Origin: CAJXZP01 sp041563475
GTDB lineage: Bacteria; Bacteroidota; Bacteroidia; Flavobacteriales_G; Salibacteraceae
DNA: 40,349 nt
Assembly (NCBI GenBank): GCA_041563475.1
Contig: JBFFMY010000025.1
Coordinates: forward strand, 1 to 40,349
Direction: 5' to 3'
This document shows positions 1 to 9,191 of this stretch, one piece after another. The position numbers and the translations under genes were made by a program. How positions within the stretch are numbered: the stretch's first letter is position 1; each line of letters opens with the position of its first letter. The notes below the pieces were generated by a model. That model was not told the DNA's origin. It saw only the letters and a list, made by a program, of their open reading frames with translations, and ran no database searches.

Positions 1-347
1 AAATGATCACTGTCTCCACCGAAGTACAAACCGTCCATTACTTTTTTGGTATTTTTTAGTTCTTCTCCAATCGTATGGATAAAAAACAATTGGTCGTTAC
101 CTACAGGTCCTCCGATAAAAATGGGAATATTTTTGACCGAAAAATCGGGAAGTAAGTTATCTAAGTCTACGATGCTCATTCGATTTAACACAAAACCCAA
201 AGAACCACTTTCATCGTGTTTGGTTAAAAGAATTACAGATCTGAAAAAATTTGGGTCGGGGAGCATGGGTTCAGAAACCAAAAGAGCTCCTTTGCTAGGT
301 TTCGTTAGCAGGAAGTTGATGTTTTGTAAAAAGTTATTAGCCGACAT
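1..347 (-). CDS. yqgE: YqgE/AlgH family protein (3' end cut off by window)
   Basis: About 115 N-terminal residues are visible of a protein whose family is usually near 180-190 aa, so the gene continues beyond the window edge. Starting from ATG at 347, the translation contains the family hallmarks GALLVSEPMLPDPNFFRSV (residues about 21-39) and GSLGFVLNR, followed by FIGGPVG. These conserved blocks define the YqgE/AlgH (DUF179) fold. Its biochemical role is not established; AlgH was linked to alginate regulation in Pseudomonas. A near-consensus -7 box (TAAATTAG, 375-382 on the minus strand) lies about 27 bases before the ATG, so it probably has its own promoter, downstream of the radical SAM gene on the same strand. 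A plus-strand reading frame over the same bases looks like a shadow. Confidence 0.88.
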   Translation of the reverse strand, partial: MSANNFLQNINFLLTKPSKGALLVSEPMLPDPNFFRSVILLTKHDESGSLGFVLNRMSIVDLDNLLPDFSVKNIPIFIGGPVGNDQLFFIHTIGEELKNTKKVMDGLYFGGDSDH

Positions 348-433
348 AAAATAATTTCAATCAATATTCTTGTGCTAATTTACACTATTTTTTAGGAATC
401 CAACAATTCAATTTTGGTAAAGTTAAGGTCCTT

Positions 434-2632
434 TTAAACCACTAATAATCCGTTCTTTCGTAATTCATAAACTGCATTTTCATTCCAAAATAAAAGGAAA
501 TATCCAAGTCTCAATTCATTGAATTTTTGCTCTACGTCTGCATATGTTACATTCTGGTTATTAGATACATGCACGTCTAACAATAATTGTTTTATGAAAT
601 CTGTTTGCGCTTTAGGTAATATCAGTTCAAGTGTTTTGAATTTGTTTTCCACTCGAAACGTCAGGTAATCTTTTTTCTGGTTTACGCTTGTTAGAATTTT
701 TATATTCTTATTACCAGTCCATACTAATTTTAGTTTTGGGTTTACAGATTGAAATTCGGAATTGGTTATATACTTTGAAATTAGATTTTTTTGAATGGAA
801 ACCTTAGGGATTTTAAAATCAAACCACTCTTGAAGATTAAAATCAAATCCAATACCATGCATGTAATTATACAGAGACTTTTTTAACCCCGCGCTAAATT
901 GAACATGATCTGCTCCGCTTGGGTCCTGATGAATTAAGTCGTTGTTTGCAAATTCGCCAATAATATCATCAACCCGTTCGACTGAAAATTCGCTTGGGTT
1001 TAATCCTACAGGACTATGGGCTGTCATTGAAAATTGGTGCCAATATGCCGATTGAATAATGTTATTTTCAAACATTTGCCGAACCACTTCTAAAGAATCT
1101 ATTGTTTCTTGTTCCGTTTGGGTAGGGAAACCATACATTAAATACGCATGGACCATAATTCCTGAATTTGTAAAATGATTATTGACTTTTGAAACCTGTT
1201 CTATGCTAACGCCCTTTTTGATTTTTTTAAGTAATCTATCTGATGCAACTTCAAGCCCTCCAGAAACGGCAATACAACCCGCCAATTTCATGAGCTGGGT
1301 GAGGTCTGAAGTGAAGCTTTTTTCAAATCGAATGTTTGTCCACCAAGTCACTTTTAAGTTTCGTCTTAAAATCTCCAAAGATAAATCTCGTAAAAGGGCA
1401 GGAGGGGCCGCTTCGTCCACAAAATGAAATCCGGAATCACCTGTTTGTTGGATAATAGTTTCTATTCTATCGCAAAGAATTTTGGCACTTACCGGTTCGT
1501 ATCTTTTTATATAATCCAAACTGATATCACAAAATGTACACTTTCCCCAATAGCAACCGTGTGCTAGGGTTAGTTTATTCCATCGCCCATCACTCCATAA
1601 ACGGTGCATAGGGTTCGCAATTTCCATTACCGAAATGTAGGTGTCTAATTTTAAGCCAGAATAATCAGGCGTTCCAACTTCACGATGGGTAAAATCGGGC
1701 TCAGGAGCCCCGTTACAATACACTACTTTGTTATTGATTAATGCGAAGGTTCTTTTTAGGGATTTCACATTCCTTTTGCCATCTAAATGCTGGAGTAAAA
1801 TAGATAATGGAGCTTCCCCATCGTCTAAGCAAATAAAGTCTACAAAATTAAAAACGCGTGCATCAGAAATGGAACGGAGTTCCGTATTAGGGTATCCACC
1901 ACCCATGATAATCGGGATGTTTGGGTAATTTGCTTTTATCCACTGTCCACATTTTAAAGCTCCATATAAATTCCCAGGAAATGGAACTGAAATAGCAATG
2001 GACTCTGGTTTATAGTGATCAAGGTTTTTAGATAATTCATCCAAAAGATAAGAATCAATAAGGTTATTATCTTCCAGTAAATGCGCATTAATATCATCAA
2101 AACTTGTGGCGGCTAAAGCTAGTTTTTCTGCATACCTGCTAAAACCAAAATATGGATCAATGGCTTCTACAATTAAATCTGACATATCCTCCAAATACAA
2201 TGTGGCTAGATGTTTAGCCTTGTCGATTAATCCTAATTCTCCAAATGCCCAATCCAGGTCTTCAATTTGGCTAAATCGAGAGGCTTCAGGTAAATAACTT
2301 CTAGTAACAATACTATGCGCTATGGTTTGATTCTTTCCTTGTAAAAATTGAATTACAGAATCAATGGTGTGGATATATTCGTTATGTAAAGCGAATATTC
2401 TACTGGAATTATCAGAGAGTTGAGTTTTTTGAGTTTCAATTAATTTGAAGATATCCTGAAACCCTTGTTTTGAAAATAGTCGAACGGTAACATCAATACC
2501 TAAATCAACCTGTGAGGCGGTAATGTTTTGGGTGTTAAAAAAACCTTTTAAATAAGCCGTAGCCGGATAAGGTGTGTTCAGTTGCGTGAACGGTGGTGTG
2601 ATGAAAAGAATTTTGCAATCCACATTTTCCAT
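434..2632 (-). CDS. B12-binding domain radical SAM protein
   Basis: 732 aa. The N-terminal third (KILFITPPFTQLNTPYPA onward, with the conserved IAISVPFPGNLYGALKCGQW and IPIIMGGGYPN segments) looks like a cobalamin-binding Rossmann domain. The middle carries the radical SAM cluster motif HGCYWGKCTFCD near residues 359-370, then FVDEAAPP and SGGLEVASDRLLKKIKKG, typical of the TIM-barrel core, and YLMYGFPTQTEQE. The cysteine spacing is CX4CX2C rather than the usual CX3CX2C; I recall similar spacing in some B12-dependent subfamilies. The enzyme should bind a [4Fe-4S] cluster and S-adenosylmethionine in the cytoplasm; its substrate is unknown. It lies 59 bases downstream of the formate dehydrogenase alpha gene on the same strand, with a terminator between, so co-expression would be by read-through. 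Family call is firm, function open. Confidence 0.85.
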   Translation of the reverse strand: MENVDCKILFITPPFTQLNTPYPATAYLKGFFNTQNITASQVDLGIDVTVRLFSKQGFQDIFKLIETQKTQLSDNSSRIFALHNEYIHTIDSVIQFLQGKNQTIAHSIVTRSYLPEASRFSQIEDLDWAFGELGLIDKAKHLATLYLEDMSDLIVEAIDPYFGFSRYAEKLALAATSFDDINAHLLEDNNLIDSYLLDELSKNLDHYKPESIAISVPFPGNLYGALKCGQWIKANYPNIPIIMGGGYPNTELRSISDARVFNFVDFICLDDGEAPLSILLQHLDGKRNVKSLKRTFALINNKVVYCNGAPEPDFTHREVGTPDYSGLKLDTYISVMEIANPMHRLWSDGRWNKLTLAHGCYWGKCTFCDISLDYIKRYEPVSAKILCDRIETIIQQTGDSGFHFVDEAAPPALLRDLSLEILRRNLKVTWWTNIRFEKSFTSDLTQLMKLAGCIAVSGGLEVASDRLLKKIKKGVSIEQVSKVNNHFTNSGIMVHAYLMYGFPTQTEQETIDSLEVVRQMFENNIIQSAYWHQFSMTAHSPVGLNPSEFSVERVDDIIGEFANNDLIHQDPSGADHVQFSAGLKKSLYNYMHGIGFDFNLQEWFDFKIPKVSIQKNLISKYITNSEFQSVNPKLKLVWTGNKNIKILTSVNQKKDYLTFRVENKFKTLELILPKAQTDFIKQLLLDVHVSNNQNVTYADVEQKFNELRLGYFLLFWNENAVYELRKNGLLVV

Positions 2633-2644
2633 TTTTACTAATTG

Positions 2645-2676
2645 AAAAAAAAGACCGTGATTAAAAAACCACGGCC
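2645..2676 (-). terminator. Rho-independent terminator after formate dehydrogenase operon
   Basis: On the minus strand GGCCGTG (2676-2670) pairs with CACGGTC (2659-2653), with one G-U pair, followed by a run of eight T. It lies just after the alpha-subunit stop codon and just before the radical SAM start at 2632, so it separates or attenuates the two. Confidence 0.7.
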
Positions 2677-2691
2677 CTCATCTTTCATTTT

Positions 2692-5430
2692 CTATTTTTC
2701 AACCAATTCACTTGCTTTTCGCATATGGGTGTTTTTGGCTTTTCTAAAATTCACAGCAACCACCTTGTATTCTGGGCATTTAGCTTCGCTATCGTGAACA
2801 TCTCCCGTTAAATTATTTACCATAATTTCTGGAAAGTGAAATGTAGTACTTAAAACACCTGGTCTTACTTCATCGGTTAAGGAAGCGCGAATATCTACCT
2901 TTCCTCTTGGTGATTCTACGCAAACCATATCGCCATGCGCAATTCCCTTTTCTGCAGCATCTAGTGGATTAATCATCAATACGTCTTCGGTATGCAGTAA
3001 AACATTGTTTGTTCTTCGCGTCATTGCGCCACAATTGTAATGTTCCAAATCTCTATTGGTAGTAATAATGTACGGATAATCTTTACTGAACTCTACCAAC
3101 TCTTCCGATTCTTTCCAATCGAAATAGGCTAGGTTTCCTCTTCCAGTTTTAAACTCTGTTAAATGAAGAATTTCTGTATCCGTACCATCAGCAGCAACAG
3201 GCCATTGCAATCCGGTTTTCCCTAGTCTGTCCCAAGTAATTCCTTTAAAAAATGGTACAATTTGGTTGATTTCTTCCAACATCGTTGCCGCATCATAATC
3301 AGGTTGAGCATAGCCCATTTTGTTCATGATATCGACAATTATTTGCCCGTCAGGTTTAGCATCACCTACCGGTTTAACTACCTGTTGCACACGTTGAACT
3401 CTCCTTTCTCCATTGGTAAATGTTCCGCTCTTTTCAAGGAACGAAGCACCTGGTAAAATGATATCAGCCAGTTTAGCCGTTTCGGTCATAAACAATTCCT
3501 GAACGACTAGTAAGTCTAATTTTTTTAATGCTTTTATTACTTTTTGGGTATTTGGATCGGTTTGAACTACATCTTCTCCAATAATCCACATGGACTTTAA
3601 CTTTCCGTCTAAGGCAGCATCAAACATTTCCGGAATTTTGTACCCAACAATTTGTGGTACTGAAACACCGTAAAAATCTTGATATTGGGCGTTCACTTCA
3701 TTTTTAGTAATGTCCATATATCCAGCTCCTTGATGCGGTTGAACACCCATATCTGCTGATCCTTGCACATTGTTTTGTCCACGTAAAGGATTTACGCCAA
3801 CTCCAGGTCGACCAATATTTCCTGTAATCATTGCTAAGTCAGCAATTTGTTGAACAGTATAGGTTCCTTGTGAATGTTCTGTTACACCTAAACCGTGGAA
3901 ACTCATTGCATTTGGTGCACTAGCATAAGCTAAAGCCGCTTCGCGAACTAATTTTTGATCCACACCGGTTACACGTTCCATTTCGTCTACATCCAATTGA
4001 AGAATTTGTTTTCTAAAATCTTCATATCCGTTCGTACGTAATTCAATAAACGATTTATCTTCTTTTCCTTCCGATAAAATGAAATACATCATCATATTCA
4101 ATAGGGCCACGTTAGTTCCAGGTTTTAGCGGTAAATGAAACGTTGCAAATTCCGCTAACTCGGTTCTTCTTGGATCAATAACAATGGTCGTCTTATTCTT
4201 CATGGCGAATTGCTTCATCTTCGCGCCTGTCACTGGGTGACCACTGCTTGGATTAGCGCCAATAACCATAATACAATCCGTAACTTTTAAATCTTTTATT
4301 GAGTTGGTTGCCGCACCCATACCAAAAGATCGTTGCATTCCTAAAGCGGTGGGTGAGTGGCATACTCTTGCACACCCATCAATATTATTTGTTCCAATTA
4401 CCGCACGAATGAATTTTTGCATCAAGTAGTTTTCTTCGTTCGTGCAACGTGCAGAAGAAATTCCTGCAATTGAATCGGGTCCGAATTCTTTAATTTGAGC
4501 CGTGAAGGTGTTGGCAATCATTTCATAAGCTTCATCCCATGTCGCTTCTTCAAACTCACCGTTTCTTTTGATTAAAGGAGTTCGTAATCTTTCTGGGTGA
4601 TTATAAAAACCAAAAGCATAACGTCCTTTCACACACGTGTGCCCTTGATTCACTTCGGCATTCATTGGGGCCTGAATGCTTTTTATTTCACCGTCTAATG
4701 TAGAAACCTCTAAATTACAGCCTACACCACAATAAGTACAGATGGTACGGGTTGTTTCTTTAGTTGCTACACTTTTTGATTCGAATATATCCGATATGGC
4801 TGATGTTGGACAAGCCTGGGCGCACGCACCACATGAAACACATGCAGAATCATTAAAAGATTGATCCATGCCTTTAATAATATGGTTGTCAAAACCTCTA
4901 CCAGCCATGCTTAATACCATTTGACCTTGAACTTCATCACAAGCGCGTACACAACGGTAGCAATTGATACATTTCGACAAATCAGATGTCATATACGGAT
5001 GCGACAAATCTTTTGGGGTATCCAAATGATTCGCACCTTCTGGATAACGTACATCCCGTAAACCAACCGTGGCAGCAACATCTTGCAATTCACAATTACC
5101 ACTAACCTCGCAGGTTAAACATAATAGCGGATGGTCAGAAATAACTAACTCAATAATGTTTTTACGTAGTTTTTGAATATTTGGCGTATTCGGTAAAATA
5201 TGCATTCCCTCTGCAATAGGCGTGTGACAAGAAGCCATTGCTTTCGTTTTACCTCCAGCTTCCAAAGCAACGTCCACACTGCACACTCTACAAGACCCGA
5301 ATGGATCTAAGTTCGGTGCATCACATAAAGTAGGAACTGGTTTTTCTCCAATATGACGTCTCATGAATGCCAACATGGTTTCTCCCGGTTCTATCTCGTA
5401 TGGTTTGTTATCTATATATGCAATTTTCAT
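2692..5430 (-). CDS. fdhF: Formate dehydrogenase alpha subunit, NAD-dependent type
   Basis: 912-aa cytoplasmic molybdo/tungstopterin enzyme subunit that would oxidise formate to CO2. Domains in order: plant-type [2Fe-2S] ferredoxin (Cys36, 47, 50, 68); NuoG-like His-Cys [4Fe-4S] site (His100, Cys104, 107, 113); two 4Fe-4S ferredoxin motifs (Cys154/157/160/164 and Cys197/200/203/207); the FDH cluster motif CTYCGVGC from residue 231 with Cys266; then the bis-MGD catalytic region. The metal ligand is a cysteine, Cys357 in CARVCHSPTALGMQRSFG, not selenocysteine. The electron path resembles FdsA/FdhA of NAD-linked complexes. The neighbouring gene supplies the NADH-forming diaphorase, with 29 bases between the two, so they form one transcription unit. 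No FdhD sulfurtransferase or pterin genes are in the window. Family and subunit call are secure; physiological direction (formate oxidation versus CO2 reduction) is inferred. Confidence 0.95.
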   Translation of the reverse strand: MKIAYIDNKPYEIEPGETMLAFMRRHIGEKPVPTLCDAPNLDPFGSCRVCSVDVALEAGGKTKAMASCHTPIAEGMHILPNTPNIQKLRKNIIELVISDHPLLCLTCEVSGNCELQDVAATVGLRDVRYPEGANHLDTPKDLSHPYMTSDLSKCINCYRCVRACDEVQGQMVLSMAGRGFDNHIIKGMDQSFNDSACVSCGACAQACPTSAISDIFESKSVATKETTRTICTYCGVGCNLEVSTLDGEIKSIQAPMNAEVNQGHTCVKGRYAFGFYNHPERLRTPLIKRNGEFEEATWDEAYEMIANTFTAQIKEFGPDSIAGISSARCTNEENYLMQKFIRAVIGTNNIDGCARVCHSPTALGMQRSFGMGAATNSIKDLKVTDCIMVIGANPSSGHPVTGAKMKQFAMKNKTTIVIDPRRTELAEFATFHLPLKPGTNVALLNMMMYFILSEGKEDKSFIELRTNGYEDFRKQILQLDVDEMERVTGVDQKLVREAALAYASAPNAMSFHGLGVTEHSQGTYTVQQIADLAMITGNIGRPGVGVNPLRGQNNVQGSADMGVQPHQGAGYMDITKNEVNAQYQDFYGVSVPQIVGYKIPEMFDAALDGKLKSMWIIGEDVVQTDPNTQKVIKALKKLDLLVVQELFMTETAKLADIILPGASFLEKSGTFTNGERRVQRVQQVVKPVGDAKPDGQIIVDIMNKMGYAQPDYDAATMLEEINQIVPFFKGITWDRLGKTGLQWPVAADGTDTEILHLTEFKTGRGNLAYFDWKESEELVEFSKDYPYIITTNRDLEHYNCGAMTRRTNNVLLHTEDVLMINPLDAAEKGIAHGDMVCVESPRGKVDIRASLTDEVRPGVLSTTFHFPEIMVNNLTGDVHDSEAKCPEYKVVAVNFRKAKNTHMRKASELVEK

Positions 5431-5459
5431 TGTATCGTAATTTGTAGTGATTTGACCAA

Positions 5460-7118
5460 TTATGCGTTTTTGAAATAGGCTTTCAATTCATCATCGAAAT
5501 ACATTAGCGCATTCTTTACTGGAAGGGGTAACCCACCTCCCAAAGCACAAAGTGAGCCTTGTTGTAAAGTGTCTAATAAATCATTAAATAGTTCTCTATC
5601 AATTTGATAATCTTCTGTTCTGGCTTTATGTAATAATTCCTCGCCACGTTTTGCACCCAATCTACAAGGGAAACATTTTCCGCAACTTTCAAATGAGGTA
5701 AATTCAAATAAGTGTTCTAAATATTCAATCATTGGAAAGGATTCTGGAATACATACAATAGTAGCATGACCCAGTAGAAATCCATTTTCTGAAAAGGACT
5801 CAAAATCTAAACTTAACTCATCAATTTTTTCTATGGGAACTAATCCCCCTAACGGTCCACCAGTATGCATTGCCTTTATCGGCATTCTAAATCCACCGCC
5901 TAAATCATCAATTATTGTGCGCAATTTAGTACCCATTTCAACTTCATAAATTCCTGGGTTAGTGAAATGGCCATCCAAAGAAACGAGTTTTGTTCCTTTG
6001 GATTTTTCGGTACCTAAAGAAGCATAATGAGTTCCACTGGTTTCAAAAATATGATATAAAGCGGCAAGGGTCTCTACGTTATTTACTACGGTTGGTTTCC
6101 CAAATAATCCTTCTTGAGTAGGGTATGGAGGTCGTACTCTAACTTCCGGTCGTTGACCTTCAATTGAGGAAAGTAATGCGGTTTCTTCTCCACATATGTA
6201 TGCGCCTTGCGCTTTTATAATTTTAAAATGGAAATCAAATCCACTACCTAAAATATTTTCTCCAATTAAACCTAAGGCGGTCATTTTATCAATGGCATCT
6301 TGCATTATTACTGGAGAGTCAGGATACTCTGCTCGAATGTATAATACGCCCCAATTTGAACCAATAGTGTAACCCGTAGCAATCATTCCAAAGAGTAACT
6401 GATAAGGTTGCTTTTCCATAATGTATCGATCGGAATAGGCACCTGGGTCACCTTCATCGGCATTACACACTACATAACGAATATCGGCCGGTGTATCTTT
6501 TGCACTTTTAAGTTTAATTCCCATAGGGAAACCTGCCCCCCCACGACCACGTAATTGAGAGGTCATTACTTCAGCTAAACTTTCATCTGGAGTCATTGCA
6601 AATAGCTTTACAAGAAGGCCCTTTAAATAGTCCATTCCTTCAAAATCTTTTGTGAGAGCTGGCTCGCAACAAGATTTTACGTGATAAGAATCTTCATGAG
6701 AAATGGATTCATCTTTAATAATTTGGGCAATTTCATTCCCAGATTTGGCAGAATAGTTTTTTCCGTTATAATGAAAGGCACCGTTTTCATGGCATCTTCC
6801 TAAACAGGTCATATGGCCAATTTCATTCACGTCAAGATGTTTTTCTAATTCCTCCTGAACGTTTTCTTGTGTACCAGCACATAAGCAGGCAGATCCATTA
6901 CATATGTAGGCTTTTTTTTCTTTGTTTTCTGGTTTCATGAAATCATAAAACGTAGTGGTTCCAAAGGCATTTGCATCCCCTATTAAAAACTCTTTTCCTA
7001 GTTCTTTCAGTTGTTGTTTATCCGGAGTTCCAGATTCTAAAGAAAGTTTACCCAATCTATCAAATAGATTGTCTTCAAGTCCTTTACGCGCAGAAAGGTG
7101 TCTTAAATTTTTAGACAT
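5460..7118 (-). CDS. NADH dehydrogenase-type diaphorase subunit of formate dehydrogenase (NuoE/NuoF fusion)
   Basis: 552 aa. Residues about 65-125 form a thioredoxin-like [2Fe-2S] domain (Cys73, Cys78, Cys105, Cys109; an extra Cys80 is nearby), as in NuoE. Residues about 160-552 are NuoF-like: GRGGAGFP at 191-198 for the NADH/FMN site, GDPGAYSDR, CGEETALLSSIEGQRP, and a C-terminal [4Fe-4S] motif SCGKCFPCRLG (Cys479, 482, 485) with distal Cys524. The protein should pass electrons from the alpha subunit to NAD+ through FMN, replacing the separate gamma and beta subunits of FdsGBA-type complexes. It is the first gene of the unit that continues with the alpha subunit 29 bases downstream. The ATG at 7118 is supported by the divergent nnr gene upstream and by the absence of homologous sequence before it. 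Related hydrogenase diaphorases share the fold, but the neighbour decides the role. Confidence 0.9.
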   Translation of the reverse strand: MSKNLRHLSARKGLEDNLFDRLGKLSLESGTPDKQQLKELGKEFLIGDANAFGTTTFYDFMKPENKEKKAYICNGSACLCAGTQENVQEELEKHLDVNEIGHMTCLGRCHENGAFHYNGKNYSAKSGNEIAQIIKDESISHEDSYHVKSCCEPALTKDFEGMDYLKGLLVKLFAMTPDESLAEVMTSQLRGRGGAGFPMGIKLKSAKDTPADIRYVVCNADEGDPGAYSDRYIMEKQPYQLLFGMIATGYTIGSNWGVLYIRAEYPDSPVIMQDAIDKMTALGLIGENILGSGFDFHFKIIKAQGAYICGEETALLSSIEGQRPEVRVRPPYPTQEGLFGKPTVVNNVETLAALYHIFETSGTHYASLGTEKSKGTKLVSLDGHFTNPGIYEVEMGTKLRTIIDDLGGGFRMPIKAMHTGGPLGGLVPIEKIDELSLDFESFSENGFLLGHATIVCIPESFPMIEYLEHLFEFTSFESCGKCFPCRLGAKRGEELLHKARTEDYQIDRELFNDLLDTLQQGSLCALGGGLPLPVKNALMYFDDELKAYFKNA

Positions 7119-7206
7119 ATTTTTATTTTATTAAGTTGTGCCAAAGTACAAGGAAATTTTGGGCTTAACAATAGTATATCAACTGTTTTTAAAGGGGTTT
7201 TCTTTA

Positions 7207-7214
7207 TAACTTTG
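7207..7214 (+). promoter_or_regulatory. -7 promoter element for nnr
   Basis: TAACTTTG, a perfect TAnnTTTG box. It predicts a transcript start near 7219-7221, which excludes an in-frame ATG at 7217 and supports the ATG at 7238. Confidence 0.6.
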
Positions 7215-7237
7215 ATATGGTTTTCAAATTTATTGAC

Positions 7238-8740
7238 ATGAAAATATTTTCTACCTCCCAAATTAGAAAGGCTGATGCGTATACAATCGTAAACGAACCG
7301 ATTCATTCCATAGATTTAATGGAACGGGCAGCAATCCAAGCATTTAAATGGATTTCCAATAAATTCAACCAAAAAACGACTTTTAGTATTTTTTGTGGTG
7401 TAGGTAATAACGGAGGAGACGGTCTAGTGATTGCTAGAAAACTACATAAAATTGGATATAAGGTTCAGGTTTTTGTGGTTCATTTTAGTGAACATAGTAG
7501 CGATGACTTCAAGATAAATTTGAAACGATTAGAGGAAGTTGGATTGAAAGTTGCATCTATTAATTCGGAATCAACCTTGGAAGAAATTACAGTTGGCAAT
7601 GTGATTATCGATTCCATTTTTGGTTCGGGGTTATCTAAACCAGTGAGTGGGTGGGTAGGAGATTTAATTCAATTTATAAATGAAAAACCTCAAATTAAAA
7701 TTGCCATTGATATTGCTTCTGGGTTATATGTTGAAAATAATGATGAAAACAAGGGGACAATAATACAACCCCAATATACCCTGTCTTTCGAATTTCCGAA
7801 ATTGGCGTTTATGTTTCCTAAATCCGCAATTAATGTGGGCGAATGGGTGATTCTTCCCATAGGGTTAAGTAGTGAATTTAAATTAAGCGAAGAAACAGAT
7901 TATTATACTATCGAGGAGTTTACAGCTAAATTAATACGCAAAAAGGCGAATAAATTTAATTATAAGGGCGATTTTGGACATGCTTTAATTGTAGCAGGAA
8001 GCCAAGGTAAAATGGGAGCTGCAGTTTTGGCTTGCAAGGCAGCGCTGAAATCTGGAGCTGGTTTAGTGACCGCATTGGTAACAAAATCAGGGAATGAAAT
8101 TATGCAAATATCACTCCCTGAAGTGATGACTGTTCCTGATTTACAAACCAATGAAGAAATAAATAAAATAGACCTAAACAAATTTTCAAGTATTGGCATT
8201 GGACCTGGAATAGGAACCGAAAATATAGTTTCTCAAAAGGTTATTAGCCTTTTGAAAACCTTCCATAAACCAATGGTGATTGATGCCGATGCACTAAACA
8301 TTCTTTCGAATGTGCAAGAGGGATTTAACCTGCTACCTGAAAATTCTATTATTACACCCCATCTTGGCGAATGGAGAAGAATATCTGGGAACGATTGTGG
8401 AGATTTCAACCGATTACAAAATGCAAGACAGTTTTCGAAATCACATAAAATTATTGTGGTTTTAAAAGGTGCTCATAGTGCCGTGATTTGTCCGGATGGT
8501 GAGGTGTTTTTTAATACTACTGGCAATCCTGGTATGGCAACTGCAGGTAGTGGGGATGTTCTCACGGGTATAATTACTGGTTTATTGGCCCAGTCCTATG
8601 TCCCGAAACAAGCAGCCATTTTAGGCGTGTTTATTCATGGTCTTTCCGGTGATTTGGCTCTAAACTCTGAAAGTCGAGAAAGCCTAATAGCAACTAATAT
8701 TATTGAAAATTTAGGATTTGCTTTTCGTATTATTTCGTAG
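7238..8740 (+). CDS. nnr: Bifunctional NAD(P)H-hydrate epimerase / ADP-dependent dehydratase
   Basis: 500 aa. It repairs hydrated NADH and NADPH, by-products of damage by GAPDH and heat or acid. The N-terminal YjeF_N epimerase domain (about 1-210) has FCGVGNNGGDGLVIARKL and DSIFGSGLSKPVSG. The C-terminal ribokinase-like dehydratase domain (about 225-500) has IVAGSQGKMGAAVLA, IGPGIG, VIDADALN, and the catalytic NPGMATAGSGDVLTGII motif. The domain order and length match the fused enzyme common in bacteria. I chose ATG 7238 (MKIFSTSQIRKAD) because a -7 promoter box ends at 7214 and the longer start at 7217 would precede the predicted transcript start. It is divergent from the formate dehydrogenase genes, whose product also uses NAD. 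Confidence 0.93.
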   Translation: MKIFSTSQIRKADAYTIVNEPIHSIDLMERAAIQAFKWISNKFNQKTTFSIFCGVGNNGGDGLVIARKLHKIGYKVQVFVVHFSEHSSDDFKINLKRLEEVGLKVASINSESTLEEITVGNVIIDSIFGSGLSKPVSGWVGDLIQFINEKPQIKIAIDIASGLYVENNDENKGTIIQPQYTLSFEFPKLAFMFPKSAINVGEWVILPIGLSSEFKLSEETDYYTIEEFTAKLIRKKANKFNYKGDFGHALIVAGSQGKMGAAVLACKAALKSGAGLVTALVTKSGNEIMQISLPEVMTVPDLQTNEEINKIDLNKFSSIGIGPGIGTENIVSQKVISLLKTFHKPMVIDADALNILSNVQEGFNLLPENSIITPHLGEWRRISGNDCGDFNRLQNARQFSKSHKIIVVLKGAHSAVICPDGEVFFNTTGNPGMATAGSGDVLTGIITGLLAQSYVPKQAAILGVFIHGLSGDLALNSESRESLIATNIIENLGFAFRIIS

Positions 8741-8748
8741 AATTATAG

Positions 8749-8787
8749 GCATAAAAAAACCAGCTCTTTTCTGGAGCTGGTTTATCA
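8749..8787 (-). terminator. Terminator hairpin of ncRNA copy 1; may also end nnr
   Basis: AAACCAGCTC (8757-8766) pairs with GAGCTGGTTT (8774-8783). On the minus strand the stem runs into seven T (complement of the A run 8753-8759), a strong intrinsic terminator. On the plus strand it follows the nnr stop codon by only 16 bases but has a weak T tract, so it may act in both directions. Confidence 0.8.
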
Positions 8788-8921
8788 TGATGGTGGTTTA
8801 GGCCGTCAAGAAAGGCAGTTAGTGTAGCACGTGGTCAGCGTGTTTGCTAGTTATGTAGGTGGCTAGCAAACGTGCCCGTGTTTGTGATTAGTGGGGGAAG
8901 TCCCTTTTGAACTTCTTGAAA
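8753..8921 (-). ncRNA. Candidate 6S-like small RNA, copy 1 (6S-Flavo type)
   Basis: About 165 nt with no reading frame, ending in the strong terminator at 8749-8787. In the minus-strand RNA the 5' end UCAAGAA (8919-8913) is complementary to UUCUUGA (8812-8806), giving a closing helix. The middle forms a 9-bp apical hairpin, GTTTGCTAG (8842-8850) with CTAGCAAAC (8863-8871), around a 12-nt loop. Unpaired strands flank it, including the purely C/A-rich stretch near 8887-8905. A rod with terminal helix, central bubble and apical hairpin is the layout of 6S RNA, which sequesters the housekeeping RNA polymerase. I recall a Rfam motif called 6S-Flavo in this group but could not compare with it. A candidate -7 box CATATTTG sits at 8929-8922. 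A second copy follows at 9192. Family assignment is inference; the RNA-gene call is stronger. Confidence 0.6.
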
Positions 8922-8969
8922 CAAATATGTAACGACTCTTCGTGTGCTTGTTTAAGTATTGTTTCAATG
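8922..8969 (-). promoter_or_regulatory. Promoter and conserved upstream block of ncRNA copy 1
   Basis: CATATTTG (8929-8922; TAnnTTTG with one mismatch) would be the -7 element. After 14 non-conserved bases comes CAATACTTAAACAAGCAC (8961-8944), identical in copy 2 at the same distance, overlapping an inverted repeat ATTG-N3-CAAT (8958-8968). Confidence 0.5.
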
Positions 8970-9187
8970 ATTTTAATATTTTGCTTATATTTTAATTATT
9001 GATTCAATTTGTTAAAAATTAATTAAATTTTATTTGGAACAAGCCGCATAATTCCATATTTAATTTTAATAGTTAATTGCTAATGACGATTTTCGTTCGG
9101 TGAAAAATCCAAGGATTAATCGATAAATTTTTGATCTAGTCCTATTTTTATTAAATCTCTATTTTTTCAGATAAGGCAAAATATTTG
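8970..9187. other. AT-rich spacer between the two ncRNA copies
   Basis: No reading frame, terminator or clear repeat was found. The stretch is very AT-rich near 8975-9035, and the similarity between the two RNA units ends at its borders. Confidence 0.5.
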
Positions 9188-9191
9188 GCAT

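Noticed and set aside
46..354. 102-codon plus-strand frame at the window start
   Set aside because: The opposite strand encodes clear YqgE motifs over the same bases.
4340..4370. Possible selenocysteine codon in formate dehydrogenase
   Set aside because: The metal-ligand position (residue 357) is a normal Cys codon and the frame has no internal TGA.
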